Origin: Salvelinus alpinus
Taxonomy: Eukaryota; Chordata; Actinopteri; Salmoniformes; Salmonidae
Direction: 5' to 3'
Assembly: GCF_045679555.1 (NCBI RefSeq)
Contig: NC_092096.1
Coordinates: 22,165,211 to 22,229,210 of the forward strand
Length of the DNA stretch: 64,000 nucleotides
Shown: one piece after another, positions 10,656-23,043 of the stretch
Position numbering within the stretch: the stretch's first letter is position 1
How the letters are laid out: each line of letters opens with the position of its first letter
Notes under the pieces: generated by a model
Database searches by the model: none
What the model was told of the DNA's origin: nothing
The model's input: only the letters and a program-made list of their open reading frames with translations
Translations under genes and position numbers: made by a program

Positions 10656-13600
10656 GGACATGACCCCCCCATCCTGGGAAAAATATGATTTGTCCGACCC
10701 AATATATTTGTAAACATAACTATGTAATTTCAATATTATTAATAATACGCAATGAATGCACTTATGCTGATTATAGACACTTAATAGCGCGTTTTTAAGT
10801 TTCAAAAGATTGCGACCACCGCCCTTTTCCTCACAATGGTTTGATCCACTGCCAGTTCCTTAGCTGGCAAGGTAAAAGAGGGTTCGTATCTACTGTGTGA
10901 AAGGCACTCAATGCACGTAACTGACATGAGGTTTATCTAGTCAATCGGCCATTGCAATGTTTTTTTTTATGTTGGCAGGGTTCACACACACACACACTAG
11001 CTGAATTTGCAGAGCTAGCACGCAAACTAAAGCAAACACTAACCATCAAGCTAGCTAGTACCTATTCCATTTATGTGGCGTCGTCAAAGATGGAATCTTT
11101 GCTATCGTCAGTTTATTCCAAGATCAGCATGCAGCTGTAGTGCTTCAAAGTTCCTGTGATAAGGTTAGCGATAAACTGAAGTCCAAACTGAACAGAACAG
11201 AACTACACTCTCTTCTACCATTGTCTTAAATATATTTAATGGTCTCGTTGCAAAAGCTAAATTGTCGCTAGTGAAGTTTTTTATTTTATTTCACCTTTAT
11301 TTAACCAGGTAGCAAAGATTTTAGCAAACACCACAGAAACGGAATTGGTGCTCGCTAGCTTTGCAAATTCAGCTATTGTTGGAAGCCAGCCAATATGAAA
11401 CAAACTATATTAAAATTACGAAAGGTTGCAGCATATGTTGTGTAAATGGTGAACTCATACAGCTGTCAACTCTTGTCACTGCAATCCGTTTCACATTTGC
11501 TAGCTACTGTGAACGCTGCGTGTAACACATCCGGTGTCAGGATAAATAAAAAGCAAGGTCTGCTAACTTTCTTTAATTATGTTTAATTACCGCAAACAAT
11601 GAATGGCAAATGCAATTTTCGTATATACGGGTTCGCTGTATCACCGCGCAGGGTAAACAGGGAACTGGCAGGAAGTACGTAAACAGCTGTTCTTATACTG
11701 TGATGACGTAGTTCCAACGCGCCTGTTGGCCTATCACAGTAGAGGCTGAGCGCGGACTCTTGCTCCGCCTTTGGGGGCACCCGAACTTGTCCAAGCCCCT
11801 TGGCGCTTTTCTTTGTCCACATCTGGTTGCTGGGTAGAGTAGCTCCGTCTTGTGTCTCCCCTTGATTCTTCACCCAAACAATTCCTAATATGGTACTGAA
11901 CAGTCTCTCAACCTCCCTGGTTGGCCTAGAGTGATGCACCCCTCCCCTCTCCAGACTGACCACAGCTTTTATGGCCTGTGTTGGTCAGTCCTTACACACC
12001 TACACACACACACCCATCTGTATTGTTTGTGTGTGTGTGTAACAAAACAATATTCATCTTCAAACAATATGCTAACAGGCTATAGTGCATAAACATAAAT
12101 CCTAACACTACCTTTTAGATCGAAACACATATAGAATGATAGAAGATAAGATGATAGAAGCCCATCTCCTACTGTAAATAACCTACACACTGTGTGTGTG
12201 TGTAGCCAGCCAGCCAGGTAGAAAAATGGCAGAAAAAATAAAAAAGATCAGAGTATTTTTCAGTACACCAAAACGCAAAGTAAGAACCCTAGTAGCCTAA
12301 TATCTCAAAGACTAGTTGATAAAATGTTCATAAGAAAGAAGTGAAATGCTAATGGAAATGTTTCACAATGATGTCAATAGGCAGAGCAGGCAACAGATGG
12401 CACACAGACAGCAGAGTTGGGGACAGATATGCAGGGACAGACTGGCAGAGACAGGGAGTCTCAGGTAAGTTTGTTGAGTCTTTGTTTGGCAACATTATGA
12501 AAGGTTCTCAAAATTATTTTTTGTAAAATAGGGACATAATTGGAAAATGCATGGACACCCCCACTCTCAACTTAAACTGGTGACTGAACTAAGATTTGTT
12601 TAAGGCAATTGTATTGCTGTTGTGACTAATTGTGTAGTTTTGGGTACCGGTAGTTATGAGTACGGCAAACACCTTATTTCTTTTCTAGGAGACAAACTGT
12701 GAGTCAGTGAGAGTGGTGAAAGGGAAAGAGCCAGGGAGAGAGACTTCAGAGAACAATGTCACAGCCACGGCAGGACCAGGTGTCACCCTTGTTGCCAGCA
12801 CCACCTGTATAGGGGACAGTGGCACAGCATTGTTCAGTTACAGAGAGAATAAACTAGACGGCGCACGTCAAATGTTTGATTTATGACCCTATGTCATGAT
12901 GACGTGTGCATGCCCATATTTGGGCATCCGGTCAGGACATCCTGGCGGTAAGGGATCACGTGGTTATCCTGTTGCTGTTCTCACGCCTTAGAGCGAGTGC
13001 GAAAATATGTATATAATGCCTTTGAAATTGTCATGATGATTGACGTCTAGGGACCTCTTTGAACTGGGGGGGATGTGTTTTAACATTTCAAAGAGTATGA
13101 CCCCCCCCCCCCCCCCTATTTTAATGCCCTTAGGGTTGTTGTCTATGAAACAGGAATGTCTGGGAGGGGGCTTGTGTGTGTGTGTGTATGTGTGTGTGTG
13201 TGTGTGTCTCTACCGGAGTGTTAGAAACAAGGTCCCTTCTCAGTGTGTACATTTCAAGCTTTTAACAACAATAAAACAGCCATCTAAATAATGATTCTCA
13301 GCCCACCACACTGTCGAGATTCCTATTTTGTTCTCTTTTTTATTTGTACATGCACCGAGCTTCCAGGTGGCTCCAGCCTATGGATGTTCGGTGCATGTAC
13401 ACCGGGGGGATTTTGAAACAGGTAGATTACAACCGGTTAAGAAAAGATCATAAAGTTAATTTCAGATTCAGGTTTAGGGGGTAATAACTTTAGGGAAACC
13501 GCATTTCACACTATGTACAGAGCGTAGAGAGCCAACAAATCAAGGTGTAACAGGGATGAATGGATATTAAATGTACAACAGTAGTCTTCTGTAACAAGCA

Positions 13601-13663
13601 ATACGTGTTAAATATGTGTCACAGTCAATCATGACAGCCTCTTTTTGAAAGGCCTTTACATAT
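10656..13663. other. Unclassified repeat-rich DNA, copy 2
   Basis: Counterpart of 1-3019 with the same open minus frame (11583-11963), the LINE tail at 11277-11312 and the 14-bp inverted repeat at 13345-13401. The TG and C microsatellites are shorter than in copy 1. No host gene is recognised. Confidence 0.4.
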
Positions 13664-15832
13664 TGTAACGATTCTCCTCTTCGTCTGAGGAGGAGTAGGA
13701 AAAGTCAGACCAATGTGCAGCGTGGTAAGTGTCCATAATTAGATTTTTAATAAATCAAATGAACACAGAACAAAATAACAAAAACACGAACAAAAAAACG
13801 AAACAGTTCTGTATGGTGAAACACAGAAATTAACTACCCACAACCCATAGTGGGAAAACAGGCTACCTAAGTATGATTCTCAATCAGAGACAACGATCGA
13901 CACCTGCCTCTGAGAACCATACTAGGCCAAACACATAGAAATATAACACACAGAACAAAACATAGAATAACAACATAGAATGCCCACCGCAACTCACGCC
14001 CTGACCAAACTAAAATAAAGACATAAAAAAGGAACTAAGGTCAGAACATGACAGTACCCCCCCCCCCCCCCCCAAAAGGTGCGGACTCCGGCCGCAAAAC
14101 CTGAACCTATAGGGGAAGGTCTGGGTGGGCATTTCACCGCGGTGGCGGCTCTGGTGCGGGACGTGGACCCCACTCCACCATAGTCTTGGCCCACTTATGT
14201 GGCACCTTTGGAGCGGCGACCCTCGCCACCGACCCCGGATTGGGGACCCTAACAGCGGGCCCCGAATAGACGGGAGACTCTAGCAACGCCGGAGTGAAGG
14301 GTGGCTCTGGCAGCTCCTGACTGACGGGCGGCTCTGGCAGCTCCTGACTGACGCGCGGCTCTGGCAGCTCCTGACTGACGGGCGGCTCTGGCAGCTCCTG
14401 ACAGACAGGCAGCTCAGGACAGACGGGCGGCTCTGGCAGCTCAGGACAGACGGGCGGCTCTGGCAGCTCAGGACAGACGGGCGGCTCTGGCAGCTCAGGA
14501 CAGACGGGCGGCTCTGGCAGCTCAGGACAGACGGGCGGCTCTGGCAGCTCAGGACAGACGGACGGCTCTGGCAGCTCAGGACAGACGGGAGAACCTGGAG
14601 GGAGGAGACGGAGAGACAGCCTGGTGCGTGGGGCTGCCACAGGACCCACCAGGCTGGGGAGACCTACAGGAGGCCTGGTGCTTGGAGGAGGCACCGGAAG
14701 GACCGGGCTGTGGGGGAGCACTGGAGCTCTGGTGCGCAGCCTTGGCACCACTCCTCCAGGCTGGATGACCACTTTAGCCCGGACCCTCCAGAGTGCAGGC
14801 ACAGGTTGAACCGGGCTGTGGGTGAGTACTGGAGATCTGGTGCATACCACACGCACCTCTCCCTTAGGCTCAATGCCCACATTCGCCCGGCATGGGCGGA
14901 GCGCAGGCATAGGACGCACTGCACCCTCCCAGCGCCCCGGAGACACAGCACGCAGAGCCGGCGCAGGGTACCCTGGGCCGAAACGGCGTACCGGAGACCA
15001 AACACGCTGGGCCGGCACAATACGCCCTGGCTGGATGCCCACGCTCGCATGGCACTTGCGGGGGGCTGGCCTATAGCCCACCGGGCTATGAGCGCATACT
15101 GGCGACACCGTGCGCTTGACCGCATAACACGGTGCCTGACCAGTACTGCGCTTCTTCCGGTGAGCACGGGGGGTTGGCTCAGATATATCACCTGACTCCG
15201 CCAATCTCCCCGTGTGCTCCCCGCAAATTTTTTTTTTTGGGGGGGCTGCCTCTCGTGCCTGTTGCGCTGCCTTACCTCATACCGCCGCCGCTCAGCTTTC
15301 GCTGCCTCCAGTTCTTCCTTGGGGCGGTGATATTCCCCAGCCTGTGCCCAGGGTCCCTTACCGTCTAGTATCTCCTCCCAAGTCCAGGAGTCCTGAACCC
15401 GCTGCTCCTGGGTGCCACGCTGCTTGGTCCGGTTGTGGTGGGTGATTCTGTAACGCTCGTCTTCCTCCTCTTCTGAGGAGGAGTAGTAAGAAGGATCGGA
15501 GGACCAATGCGCAGCGTGGTAAGTGTCCATATTTTAATAAAGAAATAGAACACTGAACAAAAAAGTGAACGAACGAAAACGAAACAGTCCCGTATGGTGA
15601 AAACACAGACACAGGAACAATCACCCACAACACACAATGATAATCAGGCTACCTAAATATGGCTCCCAATCAGAGACAACGTCTGACACCTGCCTCTGAT
15701 TGAGAACCATATTAGGCCAAACACATAGAAACAGAATAACATAGAAAAAGGAAAATAGACTACCCACCCAACTCACGCCCTGACCATACTAAAACAAAGA
15801 CATAACAGCAAAACTAAGGTTAGAACGTGACA
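13664..15832 (-). mobile_element. Short LTR-retrotransposon fossil, copy 2
   Basis: Same element as 3020-5242, with LTRs at 13664-14053 and 15449-15832. It was duplicated with the segment rather than inserted anew. It is broken or non-autonomous, with no recognised pol. Its 27-bp interior array is 54 bp (two units) shorter than in copy 1. Confidence 0.75.
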
Positions 15833-17259
15833 TAATCCCAGTAAAAATTCCCTGTTTTAGGTCAGTTAGGATCACCACTTTATTATATGAATGTGAAATG
15901 TCACAATAATAGTAGAGAGAATGATTTATTTCAGCTTTAATTTCTTTCATCACATTCCCAGTGGGTCAGACGTTTACATACACTCAATTAGTATTTGGTA
16001 GCATTGCCTTTAAATTATTTAACTTGGGTCAAATGTTTCGGGATAGCCTTCCACAAGCTTCCCACAATAAGTTGGGTGAATTTTGGCCCATTTCTCCTGA
16101 CACAGTTGGTGTAACTGAGTCAGGTTTGTAGGCCTCCTTGCTCGCACACGCTTTTTCAGTTCTGCTTTCAGGGCTTTGTGATGGCAACTCCAATACCTTG
16201 ACTTTGTTGTCCTTAAGCCAATTTGCCACAACTTTGGAAGTATGCTTGGGGTCATTGTCCATTTGGAAGACCCATTTGCGACCAAGCTTTAACATCCTGA
16301 CTGATGTCTTGAGATGTTGCTTCAATATATCCACATAATTTTCTCTCCTCATGATGCCATCTATTTGTGAAGTGCACCAGTCCCTCCTGCAGCAAAGCAC
16401 CCCCACAACATGATGCTGCCACCCGTGCTTCACAGTTGGGAAGGTGTTCTTCGGCTTGCAAGCCTCCCCCCTTTTCCTCCAAACATAACAATGGTCATTA
16501 TGGCCAAACAGTTCTATTATTGTTTCATCAGACCAGAGGACATTTCTCCAAAAAGTACGATCTTTGTCCCCATGTGCAGTTGCAAACCGTAGTCTGGGCT
16601 TTTTATGGCGGTTTTTGAGCAATGGCTTCTTCCTTGCTGAGCGGCCTTTCAGGTTATGTCGATATAGGACTCGTTTTACTGTGGATATAGATAATTTTCC
16701 TGAGCAGTATGACGGCTGCGTGGTCCCACGGTGTTTATACTTGCGTACTATTGTTTGTACAGATGAACGTGGTACCTTCAGGCGTTTGGAAATTGCTCCC
16801 AAGGATGAACCTGACTTGTGGAGGTCTACAATTTTTTTGGAGGTCTTGGCTGATTTCTTTTGATTTCCCCATGATGTCAAGCAACAAGGCACTGAGTTTG
16901 AAGGTAGGCCTTGAAACACATCCACAGGTGCACCTCCAATTGACTCAAATGATGTCCATTAGCCTATCAGAAGATTCTAAAGCCATGACATCATTTTCTG
17001 GAATTTTCCAAGCTGTTTAAAGGCACAGTCAACTTAGTGTATGTAAACTTCTGACCCACTGGAATTGTGATGCAGTGAATTATAAGTGAAATAATCTGTC
17101 TGTAAATAATTGTTGGAAAGATTACTTGTGTCATGCACAAAGTAGATATCCTAATTGACTTGCCAAAACTATAGTTTGTTAACAAGAAATGTGATGATGG
17201 TTGAAAAACAAGTTCTAGTTACTCCAACCTAAGTGTATGTAAACCTCTGACTTCAACTG
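15833..17259 (-). mobile_element. Sleeping Beauty-type Tc1 fossil, copy 2
   Basis: Counterpart of 5243-6670, with TA at 17260-17261 and the same truncated left end and internal deletion. One long minus frame (16029-16925) still reads much of the transposase relic, including [22 protein letters not shown] and MDNDPKHTSK. Frame changes at both ends and altered catalytic surroundings mean it is not functional. Confidence 0.92.
16010..16873 (-). pseudogene. Tc1 transposase pseudogene, Sleeping Beauty family (copy 2)
   Basis: The relic keeps the first catalytic Asp (WSDE) and the second (DNDPKHTS). The region that should hold the glutamate (NPIENLW in intact relatives) is lost to a frame change and replaced by SRTEKACAS. 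The same deletion of about 37 codons as in copy 1 follows PSYCSG. Confidence 0.88.
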
Positions 17260-17320
17260 TACATATAGACATATTAAACATCTGACTTATTATTTACATT
17301 GTGTTCCTCATGTCACTTTT

Positions 17321-17768
17321 AGACGGCCGAAGGAATGGACAGCTGGAGCTGGGCGCTCAACCAACAGGACGCTGAACAGCTTCTACCTCCACGTCATAAG
17401 ACTGCTAAATAGTTAGTTAGCCAATAGCTACCTGGACTATCTGCATTGACCCTTTTTGGACTAACTCTTTTGACTCATCACATACGCTGTTTATTATCTA
17501 TCCTGTTGCCTAGTCACTTTATCTCACCTATATGAACATATCTACCTCCTCTTACCTCATACCGCTCCACATCGACTCTGTACTGGTACCGCGTGTAACG
17601 TTACATAGCCAAGTTATCGTTACTCATTGAGGATTTATTCCTCCTGTTATTATCTTTCTATTATGTCTCTTTCTCTCTGTATTGCTGGGAAGGCCAGTAA
17701 GTAAGCATTTCACTGTTAGTCTACATCTGCTGTTTACGAAGCATGTGACATAACATTTGATTTGATGA
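17321..17768 (+). mobile_element. Rex1/RSg-type LINE 3' fragment, copy 2
   Basis: Counterpart of 6732-7195, with the same 5' truncation and TTTGAT-type end. Small substitutions and a short deletion near 17488 separate the copies. Confidence 0.8.
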
Positions 17769-17915
17769 TCAGGTTCACACAATGTCTACAAATATACACA
17801 AGTTGTCAGAGAACACAAAAGATTAGACATACCCTTACATATGACCTAAAATGACAGACTAATTCAAAAGCCATTCAATAACCTTTCAGTTTGAGAAAAT
17901 GGCAGCTCAACTTAC

Positions 17916-18007
17916 CCAGCTCATCCTGTGTGAAGCTGTCGGGAGGGTTCACATACTGCATAGTTGAGACGTTCAGCTTCCAATAGTGTTTTGTACATCG
18001 GACCGTC
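17916..18007 (-). CDS. cmah: cmah coding exon 2, copy 2
   Basis: A 92-nt exon with the same CAG acceptor (18010-18008) and GTAAG donor (from 17915) as copy 1. The peptide is the same; one visible base difference (TAC versus TAT, the tyrosine after CTKH) is silent. The CxxH Rieske ligands are intact. On the minus strand this copy lies upstream of copy 1. Confidence 0.88.
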
Positions 18008-18066
18008 CTGTATCAGAAAAACCTTTCAGTCCCATTGAATAGATATGTTATATCTAAGCCTCGGTA

Positions 18067-18230
18067 TTAAAGGGGAAGTTCAGGATTTTACAACTTGATG
18101 TTAGATGGTTCCTCAGCCTGAAAGTCGTCTATGGGCCAGGAGAAACTGTAATCCATGGTTCGGTATTCTCTAAACAGCCACTACAAACTCCAGCTACCTT
18201 TAGTTGTAGAGTCCTGAACTTCCCCTTTAA
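18067..18230. mobile_element. Short MITE with TTAA ends in cmah intron (copy 2)
   Basis: Counterpart of 7486-7649. It lies about 10 nt from the exon 1 donor. The ends read TTAAAGGGGAAGTTCAGG and its complement. Confidence 0.75.
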
Positions 18231-18240
18231 GTCTACTTAC

Positions 18241-18467
18241 CTTCCATCTAAGTCCTCTATGTCTTTGATGAACAGGCCTCCTTGGTGTTTGCATTGGTTC
18301 TTGCAGGCCTTCAGCTCTCCATTTTCTTTGTATATGATGTAGCACTTGCCATCATCTGGGCTCCTCTTAAAGTTGATGCCATCTTTGAGTGAGAACACCG
18401 CCTCAGAGTCCAGCGACAGAACTGTCTTTGAAGACTGGGCTGTCATTTGAGTGGTGCAATTGAAGTG
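18241..18467 (-). CDS. cmah: cmah first coding exon, copy 2
   Basis: The ATG is at 18446-18444, the donor AG|GTAAG at 18241/18240, and the probable acceptor lies just above 18467. The 69-residue reading is identical to copy 1, including CKHQGG. The reading frame, start and splice sites are all kept, so this exon could still be used as an alternative 5' end. Confidence 0.88.
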
Positions 18468-18952
18468 CTGATGAGAAAAGTAGGGGAGTATAAGTGGATG
18501 GTACTCGTAAGAAGAATTTACAGGTGAACAAAACAGTCAAAACAGTCATAGATAAAGGCAACAAAAGGCAACAAAAGGCAACAAAAAATCTATCAAATTT
18601 ATTACAAGTTGCAACAGGGAGATACTTCCAGCACAGAACCAGAGAAAATGTCTAACTGGCCTTATTTCCTAATCAGCAGACAACTGTTCTGTAAACATCA
18701 GCCCCAGAGGCTTGTGGGAAGTCCAAACAAAAGTAAGTGACATTGCTACAGAATCACAGTGTTCAGACAATACAATAATAATCAGTGTGTCCTCGGTCCT
18801 TGTATCTCCAGTCTGGCATCAAACACATCAACAGATGTGAGTTTAATCCATAACATACAACATCGAGGCAAGTGACCATCAACTCGAGTATCACAAACAA
18901 AACACTGGAAATCGTGTATTACAGAAAGGGGAAATATATGAATATGCGGTAC

Positions 18953-19460
18953 CACTTTACTTGACACCTAGTGTCATAACACGTTATGACACGGTCATAA
19001 TCATGTCATACTATGTCATAACAGCTGACATAACTTGTCATAACGTGTCATAATATGCTCATTACACTGTTACATATGTTTAGACCTGTTGTGACATATA
19101 TTACGATATTTTATGGGTGGTTATGACACATAAGAGTTTCAAAACCCACAAAACCTACCACACAAGGCAAAACATTCCATTACACCATAGCCTACGTGTC
19201 AACAGTATTTTAAAAAATTGACTATATTAAATTATCATTGTAATTGCACACAAATTGATATCAGACATGCACTTACCCCAATACTCTGTTTCTGATGACT
19301 GGGATGAATGCAAGAGCAGAAGCAGGACAAGACACCCTCTTTTTGACAGATGACTGATATAAGGGCATGTACGTGATTGGCCTATCTGGCGTATATGATT
19401 ATGATGGTCATAATGCTTCTTGACAGTGTCAAAGTGTATTTTCTTAGTCCAAGTAAAGTG
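18953..19460. mobile_element. Non-autonomous DNA element rich in GTCATAAC motifs (copy 2)
   Basis: Counterpart of 8321-8827, with the same CACTTTACTTG-type inverted ends and a few substitutions. Confidence 0.7.
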
Positions 19461-19729
19461 ACACAGGATGGTCACAGTGTCATAAAGTGTATTTTCTACA
19501 AGTTGTTTAAAATATGATAGAGAGAGAGAGAGAAAGAGAGAGAGACCTGAACCTACATTTTAGACAATAGCACAGATTCAAAGAACGAAACATTATACCG
19601 TTATATTTACATGCTCTTGGTTAGTTCAAATGATTAATATCTAAATTCAAACAAATGTCAGTTCCTCATAGAGTACTGTGACACTTTGGGAACTAAATAT
19701 TGCATTGCAATGTATGGAATTATCAGGAG

Positions 19730-20478
19730 CAGACCTGGGTACAAATACATGCGTATTTATATTTTAAATACTTATTTTGTGTGTGAATATGAGTTATGTG
19801 GTCAAAATTTGCTACCTCTTTTAACATTTCCTACAAATAGCCTACTTTAACGGCTGTTGGTGGAAGAAGGAGTGGAACAAAACGCAGCGTAGTAAGTGTC
19901 CATGTTAATATTTATTTTAACTCAGAACACTAAAACAAAATAACAAAATTAGACCAACACGAAACAGTTCTGTCTGGTGCAGACACAGAGACAGAAAACA
20001 ACCCACAAACACAGGTGGGAACAGGCTACCTAAGTATGGTTCTCAATCAGAGACAACGATAGACAGCTGCCTCTGATTGGGAACCATACCAGGCCAAACA
20101 CATAGAAATACAAAAAAATACAAAGAACATAGAACACCAGACATAGAATGCCCACCCAAACTCACGCCCTGACCAACCAAAATAGAGGCATAAAAAGGAT
20201 CTCCAAGGTCAGGGCGTGACACTACTATCTGAAAACAATTTTCAAATCTTGTTTCCAAACACATTCTTCCAAATACCCTAGGAACAAACAGAAAGTGGGT
20301 TCAAATGCGTAGAGTATTTAAATATTTTTATATTTAAATATTTCAAATGCAGAAAAATGCTTTTGAAGTGTATTCCCAAATACATTCCAATATTCAACTA
20401 CTTGTATTTTCAAGTAAATACTTACTTCGAAATGTCTTTGAAAGTTATTGAAATACCCCAAATTTGAACATGGGTCTG
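19730..20478. mobile_element. hAT-like MITE interrupted by a solo LTR (copy 2)
   Basis: Counterpart of 9097-9464 with the same inverted ends and flanking 8-bp duplication. It is split by the LTR at 19847-20221, which is absent from copy 1. Confidence 0.8.
19847..20221 (-). mobile_element. Solo LTR, same family as the 3020-5242 element
   Basis: This 375-bp LTR in minus orientation is flanked by CTACT on both sides (19842-19846 and 20222-20226). Copy 1 has the empty site with one CTACT. It therefore arrived after the duplication, and its internal region was lost by LTR-LTR recombination. It is a fossil without coding capacity. Confidence 0.85.
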
Positions 20479-21028
20479 ATTAGGAGACTATTTTTTGGTT
20501 GTAAGAGCAATCATCCTCAATTCATTGTTTTTTTATTTCAGCTCATATGACTGAAATTCATCCAAAGTTAACTTGTAAACTTGAAATTCAATTAACAGTT
20601 TCACAGAGTTCACAGAGCTTAATTTATGTAAACTACCATGAGCAAAATATATAAATTAGCTAAATGTGTTAATGCTATTAAGTGCTATCCTCTTTGAATA
20701 CAATGTACATCTCGCTGTATATGTTTGTAGCGAAATAAATGAAATTCAATATTATAATGTATTTATCTGTTAAACAACTTTTGCCTGTCACCTTTAAACA
20801 ATGTGCAAATCTTAATAGTCACAACATAGCAAATATTAAGAGAGAAGCATAAATAATAAAGAGCATTACCTTGTTACCTGTTATGTTGACTTGACACTTT
20901 GGAATTTGAAGTTTAGACCCAGATGAGTCTTTCTTTGTGTATTTGCATTGAGCAGTGAACAAATTGTTGGTGCTTAACAAGAAGAAACAAGTGTTTGCCT
21001 CAGGAAATCCACTCGAAAGAAAAGAGGT

Positions 21029-21885
21029 GCAGAGAGAGGTGAACAAAGAGATTAAAAAGGTGAGATGCCTGTACAAGGATAAGGTGCAACAGATAATGTC
21101 ACAGGGAGACTCTCCAGTACAATGATAAGGTGCAACAGATAATGTCACAGGGAGACTCTCCAGTACAAGGATAAGGTGCAACAGATAATGTCACAGAGAG
21201 ACTCTGCCTGGATGGGCATTAAGAATATGGCAAATGCCCCCTTCAAAGGGAGGCAACGTATCGATCCCCGCCCGGATGAGAGGGTGTGCCTCTCTACAGC
21301 CAATGAACTAAACAAATTATTAACCCGCTTTGCAGCAGGGGGCGGCCCCGCTCCCCCTTCCCGTGTGAAGGAGGATGTCATGGCAACCGAGAGCGCCCTT
21401 GTCATCAATGAGGAAGTCATACCAGTGTTCAAAAGCACTGGAGCACGAAAGAGCCCGGGGCCTGATAACATAAGTGGTCGTGTCTTGAAACACTGTTCCA
21501 CTCAGCTGAGCGGTGTCTTCTGCAGTGTCTTCTGCTCTTCTTCTAGCGGTCCCTGGATACATTGGAAATTCCATCTCTATGGAAAAAAATCTATTGTTAT
21601 ACCTATCTCAAAAACCTCTCATCCATCTGCATCAAATGACTCCAGACCTGTCTCTCTTACCTCTATCTTGATTAAATCTCTTGAAAAGATCATCAAGACA
21701 TACATCATCAACACCACCAGACACCTTCTTGACCCCCTCCAATTTGCATACCGGTCAGAGAGAGGAACAGATGATGCCAACCTCTAGCTCTTACATCTGG
21801 TGAACATGCATTTGGAGGGCAGTAAAACCCATATGCATATCATGGTCACAGATGTCTCCTCAGCATTTAACACAGGGAAGTATTG
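21029..21885 (+). mobile_element. Rex1-type LINE reverse-transcriptase fragment
   Basis: The open frame 21176-21784 reads FKGRQRIDPRPDERV, then KSPGPDNISGRVLK (reverse-transcriptase motif 1 region), then NDSRPVSLTSILIKSLEK (motif 2 region) and FAYRSERGTDDAN; a following TDVSSAFNT stretch is past a stop. Both ends are missing. The element starts exactly at the duplication breakpoint. A 45-bp unit is repeated three times at 21072-21205 inside its coding part. Confidence 0.8.
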
Positions 21886-22425
21886 AAGGTTGTGAATTAA
21901 AAGTAGTAGTGGTAGTAATAGGGTTGGATATGGGTCATTGGCTATGTGTTAGTTAAAGTGAGTTGTTTTTGGGTGGTTTGTAGGTGTGGAGTTATTATAA
22001 TGGGCTATAATGGAGTAGTATTGTAGGCTAGAATGAGTACTATAACATTATAAGCCATAGAATGTGTTCTTAAGCTCTCAAAATGTTTTAGTTTCAACAA
22101 CCTGTAAGTTCTGTGGCAGCGATTTCAGTTAAGAATGTTGAAGACTGCATTCCATCTTTGAAATTAATGGGGATACAGCAAGCGTTATAGTGTATAAAGT
22201 ATGAATGGTAGCAAAAATCTGTGTTGAAGCAATCTAAGTTGAGTCAGTCTGCAATTTTCAGCATTTGGTTGGTATTTGTAGTTTAAATGTTTCAAGAGCA
22301 GTGACTGGATTTGTACTTGGGTGAAATTCAATATGATTAAATCATCCTGTTAAAATGTTCTAAGATATCATAATTAAACAATGTGCGATCTAGGACTATT
22401 GTTAACAAAGAAGTGGATGCACTAG

Positions 22426-22429
<4 letters not shown>
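21886..22429. other. AT-rich spacer, nothing recognised
   Basis: No open frame, repeat boundary or RNA gene could be supported here. Confidence 0.5.

Positions 22430-22520
<91 letters not shown>
22430..22520. repeat. Long TG microsatellite
   Basis: About 45 uninterrupted TG dinucleotides. The Cys-Val and Thr-His frames across it are artefacts. It is probably highly polymorphic. Confidence 0.97.
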
Positions 22521-22524
<4 letters not shown>

Positions 22525-23043
22525 CTCCAGGTCAATGGGTGGCAGTAACATTCACTAGGTTAACTCAACTACAGTAACTGAAGAAGCCGCATTAATAAAC
22601 ACATTCTCAATCAAGGAAGTCACAATAGGAGCTGTTAATCTTGCGTTTATGGTCATGTCGCAGCAGTGTGTAGGAAGGAGGCGAGTAGTAGATTTGTGCC
22701 AGCACAGAGGGATAGGCCAACGAGTGATTTATGCTTCAGTAAGGTTGGCTTCTTAGCGTTCATATCAATGGTTATCAACTGTACCGCAGAAATGAAACGT
22801 AAATCACAGAAAATAGATGTTGTGGTGGCAGCTGCAGCGATGTATTTGGCTATACGAAATTTGACTTCAGAAGAGTTACAGGGTGTGTTGAGGGGTGGTG
22901 TCCCGTCCTCCCAGGCCGTTGGCATGGTGCACGAGCAGATAGGGTCAAAGTAGTGGAATGGGGCAGTGTGTTTTTAATGAGTGTAGGTGGTGGTGTCTAG
23001 GGGTATATTTCACTTTCTTAGAGGAAGAGGACTAATGAAGGTA
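22521..23043. other. Unclassified, probably interspersed repeat
   Basis: A plus frame at 22666-22953 (95 codons, unusually open; the minus frame 22653-22925 is open too) contains TSEELQGVLRGGVPSSQ. I could not assign it to a family. It has no splice context or homology that I recognise. Confidence 0.3.

Larger units (their letters stand above)
10656..21028. repeat. Tandem segmental duplication, copy 2
   Basis: This is the right-hand copy of 1-10377. Identity stops abruptly at 21028, where a LINE fragment begins and copy 1 continues with unrelated sequence. Differences from copy 1 include a solo LTR at 19847-20221, loss of about 360 bp at 20603, two fewer 27-bp units in the LTR element, and shorter TG and C runs. 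Confidence 0.95.

Noticed and set aside
22666-22953. Small gene of 95 codons
   Set aside because: Open on both strands, no splice context and no family recognised; a repeat is more likely.
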